Shown: positions 51,201-63,800 of the stretch, piece by piece | Numbering within the stretch: the stretch's first letter is position 1 | Layout of the letters: the number at the start of each line of letters is the position of its first letter | Notes under the pieces: model-generated | Told to the model about the DNA's origin: nothing | Databases searched by the model: none | What the model saw: the letters and a program-made list of their open reading frames with translations, nothing else | Translations under genes and position numbers: made by a program | Source of the DNA: Arthrobacter sp. efr-133-R2A-120 | GTDB lineage: Bacteria > Actinomycetota > Actinomycetes > Actinomycetales > Micrococcaceae | Length of the DNA: 64,000 nt | Assembly (NCBI RefSeq): GCF_030209835.1 | Contig: NZ_JARVRF010000049.1 | Coordinates: 1 to 64,000 of the forward strand | Direction: 5' to 3'

Positions 51201-51789
51201 CGAAGAGGAAATCACAGGTCTGCTGGATTCCACCAACGTGACCCGCGACGGCGACCGCCTGATCGACTCCTCCGGCAAGACCCGTCTGTTCGACGGCCGC
51301 TCCGGCGAGCCGTTCCCGGACCCGATCTCCGTGGGCTACATGTACATCCTGAAGCTCCACCACCTGGTGGACGACAAGATCCACGCACGCTCCACCGGCC
51401 CGTACTCCATGATCACGCAGCAGCCGCTGGGTGGTAAGGCACAGTTCGGTGGCCAGCGCTTCGGTGAAATGGAAGTGTGGGCGCTCGAAGCATACGGCGC
51501 TGCCTACACCCTCCAGGAACTGCTGACGATCAAGTCGGACGACATCCACGGCCGCGTGAAGGTCTACGAAGCCATCGTCAAGGGCGAGAACATCCCCGAG
51601 CCTGGCGTTCCGGAATCCTTCAAGGTCTTGATCAAGGAAATGCAGTCGCTGTGCCTGAACGTGGAAGTTCTTTCCACGGATGGTACGACGATCGAAATGC
51701 GTGACTCTGATGACGCAGTCTTTACGGCTGCGGAAGAACTGGGCATTGATCTGTCTCGCGCAGAGCCCAGCTCCGTAGAAGAGGTCTAA
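48283..51789 (+). CDS. rpoB: RNA polymerase beta subunit
   Basis: Catalytic beta subunit of RNA polymerase, 1168 residues from this start. The rifampicin-binding stretch [20 protein letters not shown] and its continuation carry the sensitive-type Asp, His and Ser. [16 protein letters not shown] and [19 protein letters not shown] are active-centre segments. The TTG at 48283 is preferred because AAGGA (about 48271) precedes it; a GTG at 48268 is in frame and adds MEGSL. M. tuberculosis rpoB shows the same ambiguity with near-identical spacing. Cotranscribed with rpoC. Confidence 0.97.
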   Translation: [1168 protein letters not shown]

Positions 51790-51892
51790 ACAGCCGCTCT
51801 GGCTGGCGGTTCAGACCGCCAGCCAAGGCTGCTGCCTCTTTCCGTAAACCCAAGACTTCAGAATTTAGAGAACAAGAGAGAACAGGGACCAT

Positions 51893-55792
<3,900 letters not shown>

Positions 55793-56238
55793 CGGGCACG
55801 GCGGGCCCTTTCGTGTCGCGTTCCGCGCCACGTAGGGACCCTGCCGCCCTGCCCTTAGTCTTCTAGTCAAGGGAAGGACCCCGTACTCACTGAGTGCGGG
55901 GTCCTTCCCGTTAGGGCCCGACGACGGCGGCCGGCACCCGCCGTCGTGGTTCACCCCTCTACACCCGATTAAGGCCTCAGATCGAGCCATGCTAGAATTT
56001 TGGTAATTGTTCTGTGTGGCAGTGGATGAAGGCCGCCGCAGCATCATTTCGGTTTTGTTCTCATGATGTTGGGTGGAGCCTGTTTCCGGGTTGCGGGCTA
56101 CGTGCGCAACGAATGCCGCACTTTTGCACGCCCACCGGGTCTTCGGACCAGGGCCGCATGGACAACGCCAAAGCTCTCACGCAAACACAGGTCAACACCT
56201 GGGCGCGGAGCAGAGATCAACCAACGGAGAACACGAAA
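55793..56238. other. intergenic region between rpoC and rpsL
   Basis: 446 nt holding the rpoC terminator and the promoter and leader of the str operon. TAGAAT at 55993-55998 is the best -10 candidate, without a good -35. The frame of rpsL stays open upstream to 56014, but it has no coding-like ribosome site and S12 homology begins at 56239, so it is treated as leader. Confidence 0.5.
55871..55909 (+). terminator. terminator hairpin after rpoC
   Basis: The 19-nt arms GGGAAGGACCCCGTACTCA and complement (one G-U) surround a single base. The apex ACTCA-C-TGAGT and base GGGAAGG/CCTTCCC are the same as in the glnR terminator at 24196-24232. Confidence 0.85.
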
Positions 56239-56613
56239 GTGCCTACGATTAACCAGCTGGTCCGCAAGGGCCGCACGCCGAAGGTCTCCAAGACCAAGGC
56301 TCCCGCGCTTAAGGGCAGCCCGATGCGCCGCGGTGTTTGCACCCGCGTTTACACGACCACCCCGAAGAAGCCAAACTCGGCTCTCCGTAAGGTTGCGCGT
56401 GTGCGCCTCAACGGTGGCGTTGAAGTTACCGCCTACATCCCCGGTGTTGGCCACAACCTCCAGGAGCACTCCATCGTGCTGGTCCGTGGTGGTCGTGTGA
56501 AGGACCTCCCGGGTGTCCGTTACAAGATCGTCCGTGGTGCCCTCGATACCCAGGGTGTCAAGAACCGCAAGCAGGCCCGCAGCCGCTACGGCGCAAAGAT
56601 GGAGAAGAAGTAA
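56239..56613 (+). CDS. rpsL: 30S ribosomal protein S12
   Basis: Decoding-site protein. 124 residues: PTINQLVRKGRTPKVSKTKA, then TTPKKPNSALRKVARVRL with the lysine at the streptomycin position unmutated, and VRGGRVKDLPGVRYKIVRG with the second lysine unmutated, i.e. sensitive-type sequence. The GTG at 56239 has GGAG about 9 nt upstream. First gene of the rpsL-rpsG-fusA-tuf string. Confidence 0.97.
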   Translation: MPTINQLVRKGRTPKVSKTKAPALKGSPMRRGVCTRVYTTTPKKPNSALRKVARVRLNGGVEVTAYIPGVGHNLQEHSIVLVRGGRVKDLPGVRYKIVRGALDTQGVKNRKQARSRYGAKMEKK

Positions 56614-56614
56614 T

Positions 56615-57085
56615 ATGCCTCGCAAGGGTCCGGCCCCGAAGCGGCCGCTAGTTTCCGATCCCGTTTACGGTTCCCCGTTGGTCACCCAGCTGATCAACAA
56701 GGTTCTGATCGACGGCAAGAAGTCCACCGCAGAGCGCATCGTTTACGGCGCCCTCGAAGGTGCACGCGCCAAGTCCGGTGGCGACCCCGTTGCCGCCCTC
56801 AAGAAGGCCATGGACAACGTCAAGCCTTCCCTCGAGGTCCGCTCCCGCCGTGTCGGTGGCGCAACCTACCAGGTTCCCGTTGAGGTCAAGCCGGGCCGCT
56901 CCACCGCCCTCGCTCTCCGCTGGCTGGTTGGCTACTCCAAGGCCCGCCGCGAGAAGACGATGACCGAGCGCCTCCAGAACGAAATCCTGGATGCGTCCAA
57001 CGGTCTCGGTGCCGCTGTGAAGCGTCGCGAAGACACCCACAAGATGGCCGAGTCGAACAAGGCCTTCGCACACTACCGCTGGTAA
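56615..57085 (+). CDS. rpsG: 30S ribosomal protein S7
   Basis: Primary binder of the 16S 3' major domain and, in E. coli, repressor of the str operon. 156 residues: PRKGPAPKRPLVSDPVYGS, KVLIDGKKSTAERIVYGALE, and the beta-hairpin SRRVGGATYQVPVEVKPGR. The ATG is 1 nt after the rpsL stop, so translation is coupled; no separate ribosome site is needed, although AGAAG lies in the rpsL tail. Confidence 0.98.
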   Translation: MPRKGPAPKRPLVSDPVYGSPLVTQLINKVLIDGKKSTAERIVYGALEGARAKSGGDPVAALKKAMDNVKPSLEVRSRRVGGATYQVPVEVKPGRSTALALRWLVGYSKARREKTMTERLQNEILDASNGLGAAVKRREDTHKMAESNKAFAHYRW

Positions 57086-57153
57086 ATCTTCCCGTACGCC
57101 GCCGGCTCCCTGAGCCGGCGGCGAACGTGTAGTCCATCCGAAAGGGAGACACC

Positions 57154-59268
57154 GTGGCACAGGACGTGCTTACCGACCTTAGCAAGGTCCGCAACATCGG
57201 CATCATGGCCCACATCGATGCCGGCAAGACCACTACCACCGAGCGCATCCTGTTCTACACGGGTGTGAACCACAAGATCGGCGAAACGCACGACGGCGCT
57301 TCGACGACCGACTGGATGGAACAGGAAAAGGAACGCGGCATCACCATCACGTCTGCCGCCGTGACCTGCTTCTGGGACAAGAACCAGATCAACATCATTG
57401 ACACCCCGGGCCACGTGGACTTCACGGTTGAGGTCGAGCGCTCGCTGCGCGTCCTCGACGGCGCCGTTGCTGTCTTCGATGGCAAGGAAGGCGTCGAGCC
57501 GCAGTCCGAGACTGTTTGGCGCCAGGCCGACAAGTACAACGTGCCGCGTATCTGCTTCGTCAACAAGATGGACAAGCTCGGCGCTGACTTCTACTTCACC
57601 GTAGACACCATCATCAGCCGCCTCGGCGCCAAGCCGCTGGTTCTCCAGCTGCCGATCGGTGCAGAGAACGACTTCATCGGCGTCGTGGATCTCCTTGAGA
57701 TGCGCGCCCTGGTGTGGCCGGGCGATGCCAAGGGTGACGTCACCATGGGTGCCAAGTACGAGGTCCAGGAGATCCCCGCCGATCTCCAGGCCAAGGCTGA
57801 GGAATACCGTGCACAGCTCGTTGAGACTGTTGCCGAGGCTTCCGAAGAACTCATGGAGAAGTACCTCGACGGTGAAGAACTCACTGTCGAGGAGCTCAAG
57901 GCCGGCATCCGCAAGATGACCATCAACTCTGAGCTCTACCCGGTTCTCTGTGGTTCTGCCTTCAAGAACCGCGGCGTACAGCCGATGCTCGATGCTGTTG
58001 TTGACTTCCTGCCGAACCCGCTCGACGTCCCGCCCATGGTCGGTCACGACCCGCGCGACGAAGAGAAGGAGCTCACCCGCAAGCCTTCCGCCGACGAGCC
58101 GTTCTCGGCCCTGGCGTTCAAGATTGCGGCGCACCCGTTCTTCGGCCAGCTCACCTTCATCCGCGTGTACTCCGGTCACGTGGAAGCAGGCGCACAGGTG
58201 GTCAACTCCACCAAGGGCAAGAAGGAGCGCATCGGCAAGCTGTTCCAGATGCACGCCAACAAGGAAATGCCTGTTGAAGGCGCTACCGCTGGCCACATCT
58301 ACGCAGCGATCGGTCTGAAGGACACCACCACGGGCGACACCCTGTGTGATGCGAACAACCAGATCGTCCTCGAGTCCATGAGCTTCCCGGAGCCTGTGAT
58401 CTCGGTTGCCATCGAGCCGAACACCAAGGGTGACCAGGAGAAGCTCTCCACGGCCATCCAGAAGCTCTCCGCTGAGGACCCGACCTTCCAGGTCTCCCTC
58501 AACGAGGACACCGGTCAGACCATCATCGCCGGCATGGGCGAGCTCCACCTGGACATCCTGGTGGACCGCATGCGCCGCGAATTCAAGGTCGAGGCAAACG
58601 TCGGCAAGCCGCAGGTTGCTTACCGAGAAACCATCAAGCGCGCTGTAGAGCGTCACGACTACACGCACAAGAAGCAGACTGGTGGTTCGGGTCAGTTCGC
58701 AAAGATCCAGATCGCCATCGAGCCGATGGACACCGCCGACGGCGAGCTCTACGCGTTCGAGAACAAGGTCACCGGTGGCCGCGTGCCCCGCGAGTACATC
58801 CCGTCCGTTGACGCGGGCATCCAGGATGCACTCAACGACGGCGTTCTGGCCGGCTACCCGGTTGTCGGCATCAAGGCCACGCTGATTGACGGCGCGTACC
58901 ACGATGTTGACTCCTCGGAAATGGCGTTCAAGATCGCCGGCCGTATGGCTTTCAAGGAAGCCGCACGCAAGGCGAACCCGGTTCTGCTCGAACCGCTGAT
59001 GGATGTTGAGGTCCGCACCCCTGAGGAATACATGGGTGAAGTAATCGGTGACCTGAACTCCCGCCGTGGCCAGATGCAGTCCATGGAAGATGCCGCCGGC
59101 GTCAAGGTGATCCGTGCGCATGTTCCGCTGTCCGGCATGTTCGGCTACATCGGTGACCTGCGTTCGAAGACCCAGGGCCGTGCTGTGTACTCCATGACGT
59201 TCAACAGCTACGCCGAGGTCCCGAAGGCAGTTGCCGACGAGATCATCCAGAAGACCCGCGGCGAGTAA
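57154..59268 (+). CDS. fusA: elongation factor G
   Basis: GTPase that drives translocation and, with RRF, ribosome recycling. 704 residues: G1 AHIDAGKTTTTERILFYTG, switch region EKERGITITSAA, G3 DTPGHVDF, G4 NKMDKLGAD, then domains II-V with GMGELHLDILVDRM and YIPSVDAGIQDAL. The GTG at 57154 has AAAGGGAG upstream. Single fusA copy in the window. Confidence 0.98.
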   Translation: MAQDVLTDLSKVRNIGIMAHIDAGKTTTTERILFYTGVNHKIGETHDGASTTDWMEQEKERGITITSAAVTCFWDKNQINIIDTPGHVDFTVEVERSLRVLDGAVAVFDGKEGVEPQSETVWRQADKYNVPRICFVNKMDKLGADFYFTVDTIISRLGAKPLVLQLPIGAENDFIGVVDLLEMRALVWPGDAKGDVTMGAKYEVQEIPADLQAKAEEYRAQLVETVAEASEELMEKYLDGEELTVEELKAGIRKMTINSELYPVLCGSAFKNRGVQPMLDAVVDFLPNPLDVPPMVGHDPRDEEKELTRKPSADEPFSALAFKIAAHPFFGQLTFIRVYSGHVEAGAQVVNSTKGKKERIGKLFQMHANKEMPVEGATAGHIYAAIGLKDTTTGDTLCDANNQIVLESMSFPEPVISVAIEPNTKGDQEKLSTAIQKLSAEDPTFQVSLNEDTGQTIIAGMGELHLDILVDRMRREFKVEANVGKPQVAYRETIKRAVERHDYTHKKQTGGSGQFAKIQIAIEPMDTADGELYAFENKVTGGRVPREYIPSVDAGIQDALNDGVLAGYPVVGIKATLIDGAYHDVDSSEMAFKIAGRMAFKEAARKANPVLLEPLMDVEVRTPEEYMGEVIGDLNSRRGQMQSMEDAAGVKVIRAHVPLSGMFGYIGDLRSKTQGRAVYSMTFNSYAEVPKAVADEIIQKTRGE

Positions 59269-59503
59269 TCACCGACGGATAAACCAGGATGCTGGCCCGT
59301 TCCGGGAAAGCATTCAGTGCAGGCGCCGGGCTGTAGCCCAGGCCGCAGTCCGGCCCCTGCGCGAACAGACTCCAGGTACTAGCATTGGTCCCTGAATCTG
59401 CAATTTCACCAAAACCAAAGCCCCCAAGTAGACTTGCTGGAGTTTCTGCCGCGAAAAGCGCGGCCGAGGAGCAACTCACTTGAAATCGTTCTAGGAGGAA
59501 CCT

Positions 59504-60694
59504 GTGGCAAAGGCAAAGTTCGAGCGGACTAAGCCGCACGTCAACATCGGCACCATTGGTCACGTTGACCACGGTAAGACGACGCTGACTGCCGCCATTT
59601 CCAAGGTGCTGTACGACAAGTACCCCACTCTCAACGAGCAGCGCGACTTCGCGTCGATTGACTCTGCTCCGGAAGAGCGCCAGCGTGGTATTACGATCAA
59701 CATCTCCCACGTTGAATACCAGACCGAGAAGCGCCACTACGCACACGTAGACGCTCCGGGTCACGCTGACTACATCAAGAACATGATCACCGGTGCTGCC
59801 CAGATGGACGGTGCGATCCTCGTGGTTGCCGCCACTGACGGCCCGATGGCTCAGACCCGCGAGCACGTTCTGCTCGCCCGCCAGGTTGGCGTTCCCTACC
59901 TGCTGGTCGCGCTGAACAAGTCCGACATGGTCGACGACGAAGAGCTTCTCGACCTCGTTGAAATGGAAGTTCGCGAGCTGCTCAGCGCTCAGGGCTTCGA
60001 TGGCGACGACGCTCCCGTTGTTCGCGTTTCCGGCCTCAAGGCACTCGAAGGCGACCCGGTTTGGGTCAAGTCCGTCGAGGACCTCATGGAAGCTGTCGAC
60101 AACTCGGTTCCGGACCCCGTTCGTGACCGCGACAAGCCGTTCCTGATGCCGATCGAAGACGTCTTCACGATCACCGGTCGTGGAACCGTTGTTACGGGTC
60201 GCGCCGAGCGCGGTACCCTCGCGATCAACTCTGAGGTTGAAATCGTTGGTATCCGTCCGGTCCAGAAGACCACCGTTACCGGTATCGAGATGTTCCACAA
60301 GCAGCTCGACGAAGCATGGGCCGGCGAGAACTGTGGCCTCCTGCTCCGCGGTCTGAAGCGCGACGACGTCGAGCGTGGCCAGGTTGTCGTCAAGCCGGGT
60401 TCCATCACCCCGCACACCGACTTCGAGGCAAACGTCTACATCCTTTCCAAGGACGAAGGCGGACGTCACAACCCGTTCTACTCGAACTACCGCCCGCAGT
60501 TCTACTTCCGTACCACGGACGTAACCGGCGTTATCACCCTGCCGGAAGGCACGGAAATGGTTATGCCTGGCGACAACACTGAGATGACCGTCGAGCTCAT
60601 CCAGCCCATCGCTATGGAAGAGGGCCTCGGCTTCGCAATCCGTGAAGGTGGCCGCACCGTTGGTTCGGGACGTGTTACCAAGATCATCAAGTAG
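59504..60694 (+). CDS. tuf: elongation factor Tu
   Basis: Delivers aminoacyl-tRNA to the ribosome. 396 residues: G1 GHVDHGKTTLTAAI, switch I EERQRGITINISHVEYQ, G3 DAPGHADYIKNMITGAAQMD, G4 NKSDMVDDEELL; domain II ITGRGTVVTGRAERG and domain III follow. The GTG at 59504 has TAGGAGGA upstream. The 235-nt spacer after fusA could hold a separate promoter, for example TAGACT near 59431; none is proven. Confidence 0.98.
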   Translation: MAKAKFERTKPHVNIGTIGHVDHGKTTLTAAISKVLYDKYPTLNEQRDFASIDSAPEERQRGITINISHVEYQTEKRHYAHVDAPGHADYIKNMITGAAQMDGAILVVAATDGPMAQTREHVLLARQVGVPYLLVALNKSDMVDDEELLDLVEMEVRELLSAQGFDGDDAPVVRVSGLKALEGDPVWVKSVEDLMEAVDNSVPDPVRDRDKPFLMPIEDVFTITGRGTVVTGRAERGTLAINSEVEIVGIRPVQKTTVTGIEMFHKQLDEAWAGENCGLLLRGLKRDDVERGQVVVKPGSITPHTDFEANVYILSKDEGGRHNPFYSNYRPQFYFRTTDVTGVITLPEGTEMVMPGDNTEMTVELIQPIAMEEGLGFAIREGGRTVGSGRVTKIIK

Positions 60695-60744
60695 TTTCTA
60701 CTTGTAGATCGGTGGAGGACCGGCCGCCTGGCCTCCGGTAGCAA

Positions 60745-60790
60745 AGCAAAGAAGAACCCCGTCACTATCGTGGCGGGGTTCTTCTTTGCT
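60745..60790 (+). terminator. strong terminator after tuf
   Basis: Two 21-nt arms (60745-60765, 60770-60790; one G-U) close on TATC; the right arm ends TTCTTCTTTGCT. This ends the str operon. Confidence 0.9.
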
Positions 60791-60892
60791 ATCGTTTATC
60801 TATCGAATGGATTAATGGCGGATGGTGGATCCGTGACTTTGCGAAGCCGAAGCCCGTGCGGCTTCGTCGCCCCATGGGATAGGAGAGCAGCA

Positions 60893-63800
60893 ATGTCTGG
60901 CTTCTTTGGCACCATCCTCGTATTGGCTATCGTCTTGGTCGCCGCTTTAGTGTCCTACTCCGCGGGGAAATCGAAAGGACGGTGGCTTGCCGAAAGGGAT
61001 GCACAACGGTTGGTTGACGATTCCGTTGGGCAGTATCGCTCAGGCTATCTAGCCGGCCACTTGGCAGGGTGGCGAGACGCCGAGGCCCGGCGCCTATCTG
61101 CTCCTGCGGAGGAACGGGCCTCCCGCCCGCCTGGCCCGGAGGGCCCGCAAACGTTCCCGCCTATTCCCGTGCAGGGCGCCCCGGAGCAAATCGCGCCGAA
61201 CCAAATCGCACCAGTCCAAGCCACACCAGCCCAGCCCGCGCCGGTTGGGCCCGTGCCAGTTGAACCGTGGCCGCTCCCGATTCATTCGCAACCAGCGCAG
61301 GTGCAACCAGCCCGGATCTCGCCAGAGGCCCTTCGCGACGAACAAGCGGCCCGGAAACAGAAGCGGGATCGGCAGAACATCAACATCACGCTGTACGTGG
61401 CAAGCCTTCTGCTGGTCGCCGCCTCAGCGCTGTTCATCGGCACCAGCCTCCCGTCCGTTCTCCGCTTTGCCGGTGTCTGGACCATCACCGCGGCCTTTTA
61501 TGCCGCGGGCTTCATCCTCCATGCGAGGGCTCCCAGGCTACGGCCCGCAGCGATCGCCTTCGCGGGAACGGGCCTTGCGTTGATCCCCGTGACGGGGCTG
61601 GCGATGTACAACTTCGCCTTGAACAACGGCGCGGCCGCCTGGCTGGTCACGTCCGTCGTCGGGACGGTGGCCTATGTAGTCGCCGCAGTTCGACTCGACA
61701 ACAGGGTTCTCGCCTTCCTGTCCTTGAGCTTTGTGGTCTCCTCGGCGTGGTCCGGTGTGTCCATGCTGGGCGGCGCCCTTGTCTGGTATTTCGCTTCCCT
61801 GATCGGCTTCGCCGTGTTCCTGACCCTGATGGCCACGCGCAAACCGCACTGGCTTCCGCCGGTCTATATCCGGCCCTTGATGTCCCTCCACCCCTATGTG
61901 GTGCCGTTCGTTGCACTTGCCGCCAGTTTCGTGCCCCAACATCTGGGGAAGGACGAGTACGCCATCATCATGGTGGTGTGCGGCGTGTATTTCGCCGTCA
62001 TGGCGGCCCTTCCCCAGGGCGTGTTCCGGCTCCAACAGTTCTATGCGGCGAGGCTCTCATTCACCGTGGCCTTCCTCGTGTTCCTTTCGGACGCCGGGCT
62101 TGGGTTGCCGGAGGTACTGTTGGCCGCCGTCGTTCTTCTTGCTCTGCAGTCGCTGTGGCCGGCATTCGACAGCAGCCGGTTCGCCCGTTGGTTCCCGGGT
62201 CCGGGCACATCCCAGGCGATCCGGCGCTGCCGGATTGATGCCGTGGTGTGCTTTGGCCTTCAACTGGCGGCTGCCTCCATGGCGGCCTTCGCCATCCTGG
62301 TCCGGCATTCCGGGACGCCCGTGGGCCTCCCGTTGTTCGCGAGCCTCCTGTGCGGTTTGGTCCTGGCGTGGAAGCTGGGAGGCCACGCCGAGTGGCTCCC
62401 CGTGGGCGCCCTTGTGGTGGCGGCGCCGTTTGCCGATGAACTCGGCGGTTGGCCGACGGCGGCATTGTTGGCTATCGCCGGCGCGTTCTGGCTGCTGCGG
62501 GCCAGCAGGCCAATGGAGGGCAAACGCAGGGTCTTTGTCCTCGCGGGGCGCATTGCGCTCACTCTCAGCATCCCGGCAGCGACAGCAGCTGTAGCGCCGG
62601 AGAATCCCGACCGCGCTGCCGCCGTCGTCATGGCGTTCCTTGCCGCGGTGACGTTCCAGTTGCTGTTGGAAGCCGCGCTGATCCGCTTGGGTGTCAGGAC
62701 CTTCGCGCCGACCGCCTGCCTCGCGGCCTTTGCCGGGGCGGGCATGGCCGTGATGCCTTTGCTTATTTTGCTCGAGCAAGCCCCGGACCAACCCCTGACA
62801 GCGTCGGCCATCAGAATTCATGTCCTTGCTGCCGCGCTGGTTGGTTGGACGCTGTTCCCGAATGCGGTGAGAGTCACCCTGCGCGGAAGGATGGTTGAGT
62901 TCCTCGCCCCGGCGGCCCTAGCCTGGGCGGGAGTGCTGTCCTTCGGAGCCCTGTCCGTGGCGTTGGGAAATGCTGTGTTGCTCGTTGGCATGCTGTATTT
63001 CACGGTTCAGGCGCTCCGTCTTCCCCGCACCCTGCACCGCCGCAGCTATTGGTGGGCGGTCCGTGCCCTCGTCACCCTTCTCGCGGGCACAGGCTATCTG
63101 CAGTTGCTCCGGGACGGAGGTGGCCTGGAGTTGGCGGGGGAGAGGCTTCAGCTTGCAACTGTGGTCTTCATCGCCTTGACCCTCCAGGTCATTCCGCCCC
63201 TCGTGGAGGCGGTCCGCGGTCCTGACCGAGGCCTCGCGACACTCGACGCCGCCGTGGTGCTGCCCTTCATGGCCGGCGCCGTCGCCGTCGTGAGCATTTC
63301 CGGGCGCTACGTCGACGGCTCCGTGGCCGGAAGCTGGCAAGCGGCCGCGGCCTCACTCATCATGGCGGCCTCGGCGGTGGCGGCCGGGTTCATGCTTCGC
63401 ACGGAGGGCGCCTCCTCAGTCTTCGTGCCGGCGACGTTGGCGCTCTTGCTGCTGCTTCGCGGTGGGCACATTCACGAGGTCGAGGCGTTGCTTGCCATCT
63501 TCGCCGGGTTCAGCGCCGTCATGGTGGCTGCGGCACCCGGGCGGACGGCGAAGGGCGTCTACTTCATTGCCGCCAGGATTCTCACGGCCGCCCTCGCCGC
63601 AGTCTTCGCGCACGACGTGTCGGCCTCCGTCACCGTTGTGTCGCTGACTTTCGCGGGCGTCCTGGTGCTGCAGCACATCGCCCGCTGGCTCATGCGGAAC
63701 CGCTTGCAGCAGATTCCCTTCCAACAGGCGGCAGTCTGGGTGACGCTCGGAGCGCAAGCCGTGCTGCCGGCGATGTACCTTTTGGCTCAGCAGGAAGCCC

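Noticed and set aside
56014..56238. 75-codon in-frame N-terminal extension of rpsL
   Set aside because: S12 starts at PTINQLVRKG in all known bacteria; a GTG with a ribosome site is present at 56239 and the upstream part has no conserved features.
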